Positions 6,901 through 14,539 are shown, numbered from the stretch's first letter. The stretch is DNA of 34,838 bases from Candidatus Gottesmanbacteria bacterium RIFCSPHIGHO2_02_FULL_40_13 (GCA_001779235.1 MFJN01000022.1:8186-43023), one strand, 5' to 3'. The notes: generated from the letters alone by a model not told the origin. Translations and numbers: made by a program.

Positions 6901-9144
6901 ATGACAAATAAGCTAATTAATATTTTTCAAAAAACGATTATTACTTCTTTTTTCCTCCTCTTTTTTCTCGTCCCTCTTTTTCTTACCCCCTTCAACTACG
7001 AGCTTTTCGAGTACAACAAGATGATGGCCGCTTACGGATTCACCGTAATTATTCTTGGGTCGTGGTTGATAAAAATGGTTATTAAGAAAGAAATAATATT
7101 CAGAAGAACTCCCCTTGATCTGCCTTTGCTACTTTTCCTACTCTCTCAAGTGATCTCTACTTACCTCTCTATCGACCGGCATGTCTCACTCTTCGGCTAT
7201 TACAGCAGGTTTAACGGCGGGCTTATCTCCACTTTCTGTTATTTAACTTTGTATTATGCTTTCGTTTCGAACTTCCCGAAGGATAAAATCATAAAACTTC
7301 TGCAGATCGGCCTGATTTCCGGACTTCTGGTCTCAATTTATGGAATTCTGGAACACTTCGGTATTGACAAAAATCTCTGGGTGCAGGACGTGCAAAACAG
7401 GGTTTTTTCTACGCTTGGCCAACCCAACTGGCTGGCGGCGTATTTGGCTGTTTTAATACCGATCTCTATTGGATTTGCAATAAAGTCCAAGTCCCAAGAT
7501 CAAATGTCAAATCAAATCCAAATGTCAAATGTAATAGCGGAGTCAGAAAAAACCGGTAATAATTCTTTTTTCATTGTTTCATTGTGGCATTGTTTCATTA
7601 TTATTTATTATATGACTCTTCTATTTACCAAATCCCGCTCGGGCTTTTTGGGATTTTGGATCAGCCTTTTCATCCTGTTTTTGATCTTCCTTTTCACCCA
7701 TTTGCATGCTATCGCTTATAAATGGGTGAAGACAGTTAAAAGTCTTTCGGGAATTATCCTTTTAATTATCGTTATTACTTTCTTCGTTGGAGCGCCTTTC
7801 AATGAGATAAACCGCTTCACATTACCTCAAATAACAAAGAACAAAGAACAAAGAACAGATATTAAAAAAGAAGAAAAGCCTGTCGGATCATCACTTCTTG
7901 AAGTCGGTATCACGGAATCCGGCACTATCAGAAAAATCGTCTGGAAAGGGGCAGTTGATATCTTCAAAAACTATCCCCTTTTCGGATCAGGGGTGGAAAC
8001 TTTTGCCTTCGCCTATTATAAATTCCGGCCCGTTGAACATAATATGACGAGCGAGTGGGATTTTCTCTACAACAAAGCGCACAATGAATACCTCAACTAC
8101 GCTGCCACCACCGGAGCATTTGGTCTGGGAAGTTATTTGCTAATTATTTTAATATTTATCGGGTGGAATCTCCAACAGCTCAAAAGTCAAAGCTCCCACC
8201 TTCACCAGGGCTTCGGCGGGCAGGCAAAACTCAAAACCACAATTCAAAACTCAAAGCTATTAATTATGAACCCTGACTTTGCACTTTACGCTTTACGCTT
8301 TGCACTCTTTTCCGGCTGGCTTTCTATCCTCATCACCAACTTTTTTGGTTTTTCAGTCGTGGTTATCCAGCTGTTTTTTTACCTTATCCCGGCAATTTCA
8401 TTCATTCTGATAAATGAATCAGAAAACAAACCCCAGGTAACAGACGACAATAAAATTTCATCATTTCAATATTTATTAATCGGGGCTATGTTATTTGTTA
8501 TTTGTTATCTGTTATTTGTAATCTTCAGGACTTGGACCGCCGACACTATTTTTGCCAAAGGCTATAGTGAATCGCAAAATCAGGATTACACCAAAGCTTA
8601 TAAAAATATCAGGCAGGCAATCATTCTCAACTCCGATGAGCCTCTTTACTATGATGAATTTGTCGTCCCGGCGGGCTATCTTTCACTTCTGATGGATGAA
8701 AATAATGATTCCACCCTTTCTTCGAAACTGCGGGACGAAGCAGTAATGGCCAGCAACGAGGCGATAAAAATATCCCCCAATAATGTCAACTTCTGGAAGA
8801 CCCGCACCCGTCTGTTTTTTATGCTGGGTCAAATTGACGAAAAATATTACGATGACGCAGTAGACTCTCTGGAAAGATCGAAGTTTTTATCCCCGACCGA
8901 TCCTAAAATCACCTACAATCTGGCGCTTCTCTATGATCGAAAAGGCAATACACCCCAGGCTATCAAAATGCTTGAAGAAACGATCAGATTAAAGCCTGAC
9001 TATAAAGACGCCTATCTTGCTCTGGGGCTTTTTTATGAAAAGGAAAAAAAGTTTGACCTTGCCCGCAAAGAGTATAATTTCATACTGGAACATCTTGATC
9101 CGGAAAATGCTGATGTTAAAAAAAGACTTGAGGAAATAAAATGA
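6901..9144 (+). CDS. O-antigen ligase/polymerase-like membrane protein with C-terminal TPR repeats
   Basis: 747 aa. About ten or more membrane segments span residues 12-540, followed by tetratricopeptide repeats (about 560-745). The Wzy/WaaL signature lies in the large loop: an Arg-containing IRKIVWKGAVDIFKNYPLFGSG segment and AHNEY (393-397). Such proteins join or polymerise undecaprenyl-linked glycans at the outer membrane-face side; in a CPR cell the likely target is a surface glycan or glycoprotein. The gene overlaps def by 4 bp (ATGA). Oddly, the coding sequence contains several tandem or filler tracts kept in frame: about 7482-7530, 7569-7600, 7833-7853, 8195-8226, 8277-8304 and 8491-8518. 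They fall in loops or membrane segments and make this version longer than usual. Confidence 0.85.
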   Translation: MTNKLINIFQKTIITSFFLLFFLVPLFLTPFNYELFEYNKMMAAYGFTVIILGSWLIKMVIKKEIIFRRTPLDLPLLLFLLSQVISTYLSIDRHVSLFGYYSRFNGGLISTFCYLTLYYAFVSNFPKDKIIKLLQIGLISGLLVSIYGILEHFGIDKNLWVQDVQNRVFSTLGQPNWLAAYLAVLIPISIGFAIKSKSQDQMSNQIQMSNVIAESEKTGNNSFFIVSLWHCFIIIYYMTLLFTKSRSGFLGFWISLFILFLIFLFTHLHAIAYKWVKTVKSLSGIILLIIVITFFVGAPFNEINRFTLPQITKNKEQRTDIKKEEKPVGSSLLEVGITESGTIRKIVWKGAVDIFKNYPLFGSGVETFAFAYYKFRPVEHNMTSEWDFLYNKAHNEYLNYAATTGAFGLGSYLLIILIFIGWNLQQLKSQSSHLHQGFGGQAKLKTTIQNSKLLIMNPDFALYALRFALFSGWLSILITNFFGFSVVVIQLFFYLIPAISFILINESENKPQVTDDNKISSFQYLLIGAMLFVICYLLFVIFRTWTADTIFAKGYSESQNQDYTKAYKNIRQAIILNSDEPLYYDEFVVPAGYLSLLMDENNDSTLSSKLRDEAVMASNEAIKISPNNVNFWKTRTRLFFMLGQIDEKYYDDAVDSLERSKFLSPTDPKITYNLALLYDRKGNTPQAIKMLEETIRLKPDYKDAYLALGLFYEKEKKFDLARKEYNFILEHLDPENADVKKRLEEIK
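7833..7853. repeat. Heptamer array (AACAAAG)3 inside the wzy-like gene
   Basis: Three exact copies of AACAAAG (21 bp, so frame-neutral). They encode a hydrophilic loop just before the conserved Wzy loop. Confidence 0.85.
8277..8304. repeat. Heptamer array, four CTTTrCr units, inside the wzy-like gene
   Basis: CTTTGCA, CTTTACG, CTTTACG and CTTTGCA in succession, translated as part of a hydrophobic segment (DFALYALRFALF). A GC-rich filler tract (CTTCACCAGGGCTTCGGCGG and adjoining bases, about 8200-8226) and CAAAACTC repeats precede it. Confidence 0.8.
8491..8518. repeat. Heptamer array, four TTATyTG units, inside the wzy-like gene
   Basis: TTATTTG, TTATTTG, TTATCTG and TTATTTG, translated within a membrane segment (LFVICYLLFVIF). 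Confidence 0.85.
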
Positions 9145-9701
9145 TCATCCAGACACCTGACCCTGTTCTCACAACTCCTGCCCGCAAAGTCTTGAAAATA
9201 GATACTAAAATTCTGGCTGTAGTTTCCGAAATGAAAAAAACACTCCTTTCGGCACGAAGTCCCAAAGGGGTAGGCTTGGCCGCGCCTCAAATCGGCATTC
9301 CCCTGCGAGTTTTTATCACCAGACCGCATGAAAAAGCTGATATTGATGTTTTTATCAATCCGGAGGTCATTTGGCAATCCCCGCATTTGGCGGAAATAGC
9401 ACGCCCTGAGGGCGGTATGAAATCTCTCAAAAAAGATAAAAAACTCGAGGGCTGCCTCTCCGTCCACAACGTCTGGGGATACCTCAAAAGGCCCAGCAGA
9501 GTGAAATTAAAATACATGGATATGAACGGCGTGGCACAAGAAAAAGAATTTACCGGTTTTATGGCGACCATCGTCCAGCATGAAACTGATCACCTCAACG
9601 GCATACTTTTTACCAGACGCGTGATGGAACAGCATGAAAAACTATACAGCATAGAAGAAGACGGGGAAGGCGGAGAAAAACTGGTGGAGATAGAAATATA
9701 A
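9141..9701 (+). CDS. def: Peptide deformylase
   Basis: Metalloenzyme removing the N-formyl group from nascent proteins. All three motifs are present: GVGLAAPQ (43-50), EGCLS (103-107) and QHETDH (H147, E148, H151), so the metal ligands Cys105, His147 and His151 are intact. 186 aa. Compared with the compact enzyme there is extra sequence between the second strand and EGCLS (about residues 81-101: PHLAEIARPEGGMKSLKKDK). ATGA overlap with the upstream membrane-protein gene indicates translational coupling. fmt, its pathway partner, is 424 bp downstream, separated by an inserted four-helix-bundle gene. Confidence 0.97.
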   Translation: MIIQTPDPVLTTPARKVLKIDTKILAVVSEMKKTLLSARSPKGVGLAAPQIGIPLRVFITRPHEKADIDVFINPEVIWQSPHLAEIARPEGGMKSLKKDKKLEGCLSVHNVWGYLKRPSRVKLKYMDMNGVAQEKEFTGFMATIVQHETDHLNGILFTRRVMEQHEKLYSIEEDGEGGEKLVEIEI

Positions 9702-9731
9702 GTAGAAAGTAGAAAGTAGCAGGTAGTAAGT
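9700..9731. repeat. Left heptamer array flanking the four-helix-bundle gene
   Basis: Period-7 units AGTAGAA, AGTAGAA, AGTAGCA, GGTAGTA and a partial AGT, beginning at the def stop and ending at the ATG of the next gene. It is the inverted counterpart of the array at 10101-10128. Confidence 0.85.
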
Positions 9732-10100
9732 ATGAACGAAAAAATTAGATCATTTACCGACTTAATATGTTGGCAAGAAGGACATAAGTTAGTACTTTTA
9801 ATTTACAATATAACTAAAAATTTTCCCGGAACAGAAATATATTCTTTAATTGACCAGATGAGAAGATGTGTAGTATCTGTCACGAGTAACATTGCAGAAG
9901 GATTCTCAAGAAAAACAAAGAAGGAAAAGGTGCAATTTTATTATATGTCTCTTGGTTCAGTTACTGAACTGCAGAATCAACTTTTAATTTCTAGAGATCT
10001 AAAATATCTTACAGATAATAAATTTCAATCTATCGCTCAACAAACAGTTTTTGTTCATAAATTAATCAATGGATTAATCAAAAGTATACAAAATTCATAA
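9732..10100 (+). CDS. Four-helix-bundle protein (S23/IVP family, Avd-like)
   Basis: 122-aa member of the four-helix-bundle family first known from 23S rRNA intervening sequences and related to the Avd protein of diversity-generating retroelements. Family hallmarks: F-x-DLICWQEGHKL at the start, FPGTEIYSLIDQMRR, SVTSNIAEGFSRKTKKE and SLGSVTELQNQL. Molecular function is unsettled; a nucleic-acid-binding role is often proposed. It lies between def and fmt, which are normally adjacent, and is bounded by inverted arrays of 7-bp units on both sides, which suggests insertion as a cassette (inference). The base composition is more AT-rich than def and fmt. No reverse transcriptase or variable repeat is visible nearby, so there is no DGR here. 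Confidence 0.88.
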   Translation: MNEKIRSFTDLICWQEGHKLVLLIYNITKNFPGTEIYSLIDQMRRCVVSVTSNIAEGFSRKTKKEKVQFYYMSLGSVTELQNQLLISRDLKYLTDNKFQSIAQQTVFVHKLINGLIKSIQNS

Positions 10101-10128
10101 TACTTACTACTTACTACATACTACATGC
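10101..10128. repeat. Right heptamer array flanking the four-helix-bundle gene
   Basis: TACTTAC, TACTTAC, TACATAC and TACATGC, starting immediately after the stop codon and containing the fmt ATG (10125). Inverted relative to 9700-9731. Confidence 0.88.
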
Positions 10129-11063
10129 TACACATAATTTTCTTCGGCTCATCGGATTACTGCTTACCGGTTTTGGAATCCTTAATAAAGAATTTCAATT
10201 TGACGGCCATCATCACTCGTCCTCTTTCTCCTCCCGAAAAGTTTGGCTTAATGCATAAAATCCCTGTCTTTACACCCCGGAGTGCTGGAGAAATTTCCGT
10301 GCTAATACCTGACCTGAAAAAATTTTCACCGGACCTTTCGGTTGTCGCCGACTATGGTATCATGATTCCGGATGATGTCATTTCCCTACCTCAACTAACA
10401 ACTCTCAACATCCATTTTTCCAGACTTCCCAAATACCGCGGACCGTCTCCGGTGCAGTACACCATTCTTAACGGCGAAACGAGCGCCTGGATCTCCGTCA
10501 TTAAACTGGTTAAGAAGCTTGATGCCGGAGATATTATTTATCAAAAAGAATTTCCATTATCCGGAGATGAAACCGCCGGAAGCCTATATAAAAAGTTATT
10601 CAATATTATATCAGAAGACCTTCCAAGCGTTCTGTCTGATTTCGCCCTAGGTAAAATCAAGCCAGTCAAGCAGGATGATAAACTTGCGACTTACACCCGC
10701 AAGATTACCAAAGAGGACGGGTTTGTGCCCTTTGATCTTTTATCTAATTTAATGAAAGGCATAAAACCCAACAAAGCAATACTTGATAATTGGCCCCTAA
10801 CAAAAATTCCTCCTTCCCCTTTTTCTTTACTACTTACTACTTACTACTTACTACAATCTCTGCGCGCCTTCTCCCCCTGGCCGGGAGTATGGACAACTAT
10901 TCAGATAACAAATAACAAAAAACAGATAACAAAAAGATTACTAATTTTAAAAGCTCATCTGGAAAATGATAAATTAGTTCTTGACGAAGTCCAACTCGAA
11001 GGAAAAAATCCGGTTTCTTTCAGGCAGTTTTGTGAAGGTTATCAGGATCTGTTTTCAATATAA
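10125..11063 (+). CDS. fmt: Methionyl-tRNA formyltransferase
   Basis: Transfers formyl from 10-formyl-THF to Met-tRNAi. 312 aa. The catalytic region contains N95 and H97 in NIHFSRLPKYRGPSP and LDAGD (132-136) with the third catalytic Asp; a C-terminal OB-like domain follows (SPWPGVWTTI...). Its start codon lies inside the heptamer array at 10101-10128, so the 5' end was probably reshaped by repeat insertion. Two further period-7 arrays lie within the coding region (10828-10854 and 10903-10930) and encode SLLLTTYYLL and IQITNNKKQITK, in the linker and the C-terminal domain. Adjacent def supports fmt over other formyltransferases. Confidence 0.92.
   Translation: MLHIIFFGSSDYCLPVLESLIKNFNLTAIITRPLSPPEKFGLMHKIPVFTPRSAGEISVLIPDLKKFSPDLSVVADYGIMIPDDVISLPQLTTLNIHFSRLPKYRGPSPVQYTILNGETSAWISVIKLVKKLDAGDIIYQKEFPLSGDETAGSLYKKLFNIISEDLPSVLSDFALGKIKPVKQDDKLATYTRKITKEDGFVPFDLLSNLMKGIKPNKAILDNWPLTKIPPSPFSLLLTTYYLLQSLRAFSPWPGVWTTIQITNNKKQITKRLLILKAHLENDKLVLDEVQLEGKNPVSFRQFCEGYQDLFSI
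10828..10854. repeat. Heptamer array (TACTTAC)3 inside fmt
   Basis: Three exact TACTTAC units at 10831-10851 plus partial units. The unit is the same as in the right flank of the four-helix-bundle gene 700 bp upstream. It adds a Thr/Tyr/Leu-rich stretch between the catalytic and C-terminal domains. Confidence 0.88.
10903..10930. repeat. Degenerate heptamer array inside fmt
   Basis: AGATAAC, AAATAAC, AAAAAAC and AGATAAC: four 7-bp units, the first and last identical. Translated as a polar loop in the C-terminal domain. Confidence 0.75.
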
Positions 11064-11080
11064 TTTACTAAGGACTCGTG

Positions 11081-11099
11081 CATCCCGCTAAGCGGGATG
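11081..11099. repeat. Palindrome CATCCCGCT-A-AGCGGGATG
   Basis: A perfect 9-bp inverted repeat 17 bp after the fmt stop. No U-run follows. The ATCCCGC...GCGGGAT core recurs at 33705-33722, so it looks like a repeat family rather than a dedicated fmt terminator. Confidence 0.7.
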
Positions 11100-11156
11100 G
11101 TTACGGCACTTTGTGCAGCGGTTATACTGTTCAAGTTAATAATGAACGCTGCCTAA

Positions 11157-11363
11157 TTACAATTCTACTCTAATAGGGGTTTCACAAATGGGGCAAGTAA
11201 AATCGAGAAAATTTTGTCCAATATCACCGTTTTCTCTTAATACCTGCAAATCCCATTGGGAAAAAGTCGTATTAACTCGATGGCCGTTTGGGCAGGTAAA
11301 AGTTACAAGTTCTTGAGATTGTATGGCTCTAGCATCTGGCGGTAACGGTTTCGGTTCAGTCAT
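11157..11363 (-). CDS. Small zinc-ribbon-like protein of unknown function
   Basis: 68 residues from the ATG at 11363. The open frame extends 11 codons further to a TTG at 11396, but the ATG form MTEPKPLPPDARAIQ looks more natural. Two knuckles, CPNGH and CPIC, spaced about 35 residues apart, suggest one bound zinc. Last of three small minus-strand genes (12044, 11708, 11363). Specific role unknown; it could bind nucleic acid or a protein partner. Confidence 0.6.
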   Translation of the reverse strand: MTEPKPLPPDARAIQSQELVTFTCPNGHRVNTTFSQWDLQVLRENGDIGQNFLDFTCPICETPIRVEL

Positions 11364-11402
11364 AATTCTGTTTTTAACCAAATAAAATATGGTCAAAATA
11401 AA

Positions 11403-11708
11403 TTATAATTCCGGCAGTTCGTTGAGAGAGAAAGTCAATATATTCATGTAAGTGTTATCCAGATAATCAATAAAATCCGGGTAGTCAATCTTTTGGGATA
11501 AAAGGGTGAGATACTCCGTCATAAGTTTTTCTGTAGTTGGAGCTTCATCAAGTCTTGACTTTTCGTCATCGGTGAGTTTACTGTAAAAGGCGTCAAGAAG
11601 CTTGCGGAGAAGCTGTCTCTCAAATTCTACTCCCAACCTGCTTTTTTCGAGATCATTGAAAGGAAGATGACTAAGCTTTTCTTTATACCTTGCCAAAAGT
11701 ACATGCAT
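11403..11708 (-). CDS. Small helical protein of unknown function
   Basis: 101 residues, predicted mostly alpha-helical and acidic at the C-terminus (LTFSLNELPEL), with many charged residues and no cysteines or membrane segment. It begins 3 bp after the stop of the gene at 11712-12044 and so is probably co-transcribed and coupled. I do not recognise a family. Confidence 0.6.
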   Translation of the reverse strand: MHVLLARYKEKLSHLPFNDLEKSRLGVEFERQLLRKLLDAFYSKLTDDEKSRLDEAPTTEKLMTEYLTLLSQKIDYPDFIDYLDNTYMNILTFSLNELPEL

Positions 11709-11711
11709 AAT

Positions 11712-12044
11712 TTATCCCTGTTTTTGCGGCAGAGGCGCTGTCTCAATCGAAGGGACGCGTCCTGTTAATTTTTGTACAGCAGCAAATGCCCCGGGCTTTT
11801 CTTTTTTAATCTTACCGTTATCTTTATTTAATTTTGCATCTATTTCTTCTATTTTTTCTTTAACCGGCGGAAGTTCTAAAACAGTTTGACTTTGCGTTTT
11901 CTGTTCACTATTGCCGAAAAAAAGTCCCGCCAGAAAGCCGAAGATTTTTTCTACCACCTTCAGGGGATTTTTTATTTCCGGCACTTTTAGAGCGGAAGAT
12001 TTTACTTCGCTACCGATTCCCTGTTCACTGTTTCCGTCTGCCAT
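11712..12044 (-). CDS. Small low-complexity protein of unknown function
   Basis: 110 residues. Mostly polar and probably disordered, with one amphipathic or short hydrophobic stretch (about 31-44: VEKIFGFLAGLFFG) that could sit on a membrane. First gene of a three-gene minus-strand unit. A promoter (TTGAAA, 17 bp, TATTTT) stands directly before it, putting +1 at or next to the ATG. Function unknown. Confidence 0.6.
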   Translation of the reverse strand: MADGNSEQGIGSEVKSSALKVPEIKNPLKVVEKIFGFLAGLFFGNSEQKTQSQTVLELPPVKEKIEEIDAKLNKDNGKIKKEKPGAFAAVQKLTGRVPSIETAPLPQKQG

Positions 12045-12050
12045 AATTTA

Positions 12051-12079
12051 AAAATAACAAAATCTAAACACACTTTCAA
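12051..12079 (-). promoter_or_regulatory. Promoter of the three-small-gene operon, leaderless geometry
   Basis: On the minus strand: TTGAAA (12079-12074), 17-bp spacer, TATTTT (12056-12051), six bases, then ATG at 12044. The predicted +1 coincides with the start codon. Confidence 0.55.
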
Positions 12080-12092
12080 CCACCATCTTTAC

Positions 12093-12121
12093 CCACCTTT
12101 AAGGGTGTCACCTTTAAAGGT
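12093..12121. repeat. 29-bp palindromic repeat, copy 1, at the MFS gene end
   Basis: Arms ACCTTTAAGGGTG and CACCTTTAAAGGT flank a single central base and pair over 13 bp with one G-T wobble. The sequence matches the copy at 19984-20012 in 28 of 29 positions, with only the central base (T versus A) differing. The TTTAA in the outer arm supplies the stop codon (TAA) of the minus-strand MFS gene. Confidence 0.9.
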
Positions 12122-13271
12122 AGAACTTAAGACCGATGATTAATATCGCAATCATCAAAACTACTCCGGACAAGGCAGGAGAAAAAGGGCTTACCTGCTG
12201 ATAAAGGTATCCTGAGGCAATTGGCCCGAAAATCCTGCCCATGGAGCCGAAACTCTGCAAAAATCCCAGGTTGCCGCCCTGTTCATGTTCGCTGGATTTC
12301 TCGGAAACGAGAGCCTGAATAATCGGGCCGAGGAAACTGTTGCCGATCATAAAAATTGACACGCCGATAAAAAACAATAAAACCGTACTTCCGACAGACA
12401 TAAACCCCAGTCCTGCGATACAAATGACGGTGCTGATGAGGTAAATTTTTTCCTCTTTCATATATTTCACAGCTTTGCCTATCCCAAATCCCTGAATGAG
12501 GGCAGATAAAATACCTCCAAAGGCAAAAACCACACTTATCCCGATTAAAGACAGCTTCAATACCTGCTCGCCAAAAAGGCTCATGATGGTAAAAACTCCC
12601 GACTGCGCCCAGAATAAAAGAAGATAAACTAAATACAGCAGATACAGATCGGATTTCAAACTGTCTTTGATGAAAATGCCGAAATTAAAGTGCTTTTTCT
12701 CATACTCCGCCTCTTTTTGGGATAAAGATTCCGACAGGAAAAACTGGGCCAGTAATATGCTGGTTAAAGTAATTAAAGATGCTCCCAAAAACGGCGCTGA
12801 AAAACTGACTTTGGAAAGCAACCCTCCCCACAATGGACCGATAATAAATCCCAGAGATATGCCGGCGCCAATTACGCCCATCCCGCCTGCCCTGTCTTTT
12901 TTGTCTGTAATATCGGCAATATAAGCCTGCGCGATCGATAAATTACCCCCGGATATCCCGTCAATAATACGGGCAATCATCAGCCAGAAAATCGAATGGG
13001 TTAGTCCCATGAGAAGAAATGAAAAAAAAGTCCCCCACAGCGAAAAAATTAGAAGCGGCTTACGGCCGTAGCGGTCAGAAAGTCTGCCCAGGATCGGCAT
13101 GAAAATCACCTGCATAAGCGAGAAAATCCCAATTAATATTCCTGATAAAAGCGGGCTGCCTCCATATTCCAGAGTAATGATGGGAAGGAGGGGGAAAACC
13201 ATTCCGTAGCCCAAAAAATTGATAAAAACGACCAGAAATATCAAAAACTTGGGGGATTTGATGAATTTCAT
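12114..13271 (-). CDS. Major facilitator superfamily drug/metabolite exporter (DHA1/TetA-like)
   Basis: 385 aa with 12 predicted membrane helices. Motif A is GRLSDRYGRKPLL in the loop between helices 2 and 3; the helix-4 pattern ARIIDGISGGNLSIAQAYIADIT and motif C in helix 5 (GAGISLGFIIGPLWGG) mark a proton-driven antiporter of the TetA/multidrug type. Substrate cannot be told. The last residues and stop codon are contributed by a 29-bp palindromic repeat. No SD is obvious before MKFIKSP. It stands alone, downstream of a toxin-antitoxin block. Confidence 0.88.
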   Translation of the reverse strand: MKFIKSPKFLIFLVVFINFLGYGMVFPLLPIITLEYGGSPLLSGILIGIFSLMQVIFMPILGRLSDRYGRKPLLIFSLWGTFFSFLLMGLTHSIFWLMIARIIDGISGGNLSIAQAYIADITDKKDRAGGMGVIGAGISLGFIIGPLWGGLLSKVSFSAPFLGASLITLTSILLAQFFLSESLSQKEAEYEKKHFNFGIFIKDSLKSDLYLLYLVYLLLFWAQSGVFTIMSLFGEQVLKLSLIGISVVFAFGGILSALIQGFGIGKAVKYMKEEKIYLISTVICIAGLGFMSVGSTVLLFFIGVSIFMIGNSFLGPIIQALVSEKSSEHEQGGNLGFLQSFGSMGRIFGPIASGYLYQQVSPFSPALSGVVLMIAILIIGLKFYL

Positions 13272-13340
13272 CAGAAGATAAATTATAACATTAAACTCAA
13301 GCCCGATGGATTATTAATCCAGTATCACTTATCACCAATA

Positions 13341-13364
13341 GTTCATTGATTTAAATCATTGAAC
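13341..13364. repeat. 24-bp near-perfect palindrome between the toxin and MFS genes
   Basis: GTTCATTGATTT and AAATCATTGAAC, symmetrical except for one base pair, followed on the plus strand by a T-rich run (TTTTATAGTTTTTAAT). It could be an operator for the MFS gene or a plus-direction terminator, although no plus-strand gene needs one. Confidence 0.45.
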
Positions 13365-13393
13365 TTTTATAGTTTTTAATATATAGACTTATC

Positions 13394-13789
13394 TTATAGT
13401 TTTGAATTAAAAAAGCGAAGCCTGGGGATGCCGGTAAAATGTTTTTTATTCCGGGTTGCCAGTTCAGCGTTGAGAAAAAGCGCAGTTGAGGCAACAATTA
13501 AATCACCTAAATCTGCACCAAGTGGATAACTTTTCTTCCGCAGAAGTGTTCCTAGTAATTCAGCGATCTCCCTATTAAGATCTTGAATTGAAAAAGTTGA
13601 AAGATATTTATTTGATTTCTGTGCTTCGTCAAAAGTCTCTAATTCTTGTGCTGTATTATACTCAGCTATAACAATAGTCGGAACTACTAGGAGATAATTT
13701 CTCTTCTCTTTAAGAAATTCATCAAGCCAGATGGCAAACCCGTGCACGTGATCTATGAGTATGTCTGTGTCTAGAATAATAGTCCTCAA
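13394..13789 (-). CDS. PIN-domain ribonuclease toxin (VapC-like), module 1
   Basis: 131 aa if it starts at the TTG at 13789-13787, which overlaps the antitoxin stop as TTGA with AGGA upstream. The frame is open further up to 13867, but that part overlaps the antitoxin and lacks PIN sequence. The acidic PIN residues are visible in IILDTDILID (first Asp pair), VIAEYN (Glu) and GADLGDLIVASTA (Asp), with the closing ATRNKKHF. Family activity is Mg2+-dependent cleavage of tRNA or rRNA. Paired with a Phd/YefM-type antitoxin rather than a VapB of the AbrB type. Confidence 0.85.
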   Translation of the reverse strand: MRTIILDTDILIDHVHGFAIWLDEFLKEKRNYLLVVPTIVIAEYNTAQELETFDEAQKSNKYLSTFSIQDLNREIAELLGTLLRKKSYPLGADLGDLIVASTALFLNAELATRNKKHFTGIPRLRFFNSKL

Positions 13790-14079
13790 TCTACAATTCC
13801 TTTCGAAAGTCTCTCCAAATACCTTTTTTCTTTTTTCTTCCAAGCGGGTGTTTCGATAACCGACCAATATTTTCTCTTTTTAGATTTTGCAAAGATTCTT
13901 CTCATATCTGCAATAATTTTGTCAATTTCTTCTGGAGTTTTATTCTTTTCCGCAGGAATCATTTTCGCCACCGGCACTCCGTCTTTCTCAATAATAAATT
14001 CTTTTCTCTCATATTTCGCCAGATCCAGAAGCTCAAAAAACCTGTTTCTGGCTTCAGTTGCTGAAAGTGTAGTGTTCAT
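13786..14079 (-). CDS. Phd/YefM-family antitoxin, module 1
   Basis: 97 aa from the ATG at 14079; the frame extends to 14106, but the promoter puts +1 at about 14082, so only the inner start would be transcribed. The N-terminal DNA-binding part is TTLSATEARNRFFELLDLAKYERKEFIIEKDGVPVAKMIP, typical of Phd/YefM. The C-terminal part is basic and helical and would neutralise the PIN toxin whose start overlaps its stop. Usually autoregulatory. Confidence 0.85.
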   Translation of the reverse strand: MNTTLSATEARNRFFELLDLAKYERKEFIIEKDGVPVAKMIPAEKNKTPEEIDKIIADMRRIFAKSKKRKYWSVIETPAWKKKEKRYLERLSKGIVD

Positions 14080-14088
14080 ACTGTACAT

Positions 14089-14117
14089 AGTGTACACTCC
14101 GTACACCCACCTGTCAA
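14089..14117 (-). promoter_or_regulatory. Promoter of toxin-antitoxin module 1 with TGTAC repeats
   Basis: On the minus strand: TTGACA (14117-14112), 17-bp spacer, TACACT (14094-14089), 9 nt, ATG at 14079. Three GTAC-centred repeats (GTGTAC, GTGTACAC and TGTACA between about 14083 and 14106) overlap the spacer and -10 and are good candidates for antitoxin binding. Confidence 0.6.
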
Positions 14118-14533
14118 GCAGGCAAAACGGAAAGACCCAGTTTTACAAAATCAGAATCCAGAGAAAGTATTGAGTCTATTTTGAAATTCTTTACCAGCAC
14201 TACAGTCGTTGCGTCGGTAAATGATAACTTATGCTCATGATATTTCTCCACAACTCCAAGCGCTTCCACTTCTATCTGCTCATCGACCCACAACTTTACA
14301 ATGGACCTGCCGGTGACTGACTGCGTGATAAAGTTGATAAATTTGGAAGTATAGTTCCATGAAGCATCATAAAGAAGCCTTGTGACTGTCTCGTCAAACA
14401 CATAGTTGGAAGTACAAATGACGCTTTTTTCTTCTATGGCTGAGTTGAACGCCTGAAATACGGCAGCGTGGTGCGCATCATCACGGGAAAAATACGCGAT
14501 CCAGGCGGAAGTATCCACAAAGACCTTGTGCAT
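14114..14533 (-). CDS. PIN-domain ribonuclease toxin (VapC-like), module 2
   Basis: 139 aa. KVFVDTSAWIAYF carries the first Asp, YVFDETVTRLL the central acidic residues, and LSFTDATTVVLVKNFKIDSILSLDSDF the C-terminal Asp cluster, all in the order expected for an active PIN nuclease. It starts 6 bp after the stop of its ribbon-helix-helix antitoxin gene and ends just before the promoter of module 1. Confidence 0.9.
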   Translation of the reverse strand: MHKVFVDTSAWIAYFSRDDAHHAAVFQAFNSAIEEKSVICTSNYVFDETVTRLLYDASWNYTSKFINFITQSVTGRSIVKLWVDEQIEVEALGVVEKYHEHKLSFTDATTVVLVKNFKIDSILSLDSDFVKLGLSVLPA

Positions 14534-14539
14534 AGAGTT

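Noticed and set aside
9732-10100. Diversity-generating retroelement, because the protein is Avd-like
   Set aside because: No reverse transcriptase and no template/variable repeat pair in the window.
11081-11099. Intrinsic terminator of fmt
   Set aside because: A strong hairpin but no T-run on either side, and the core recurs elsewhere as a repeat.
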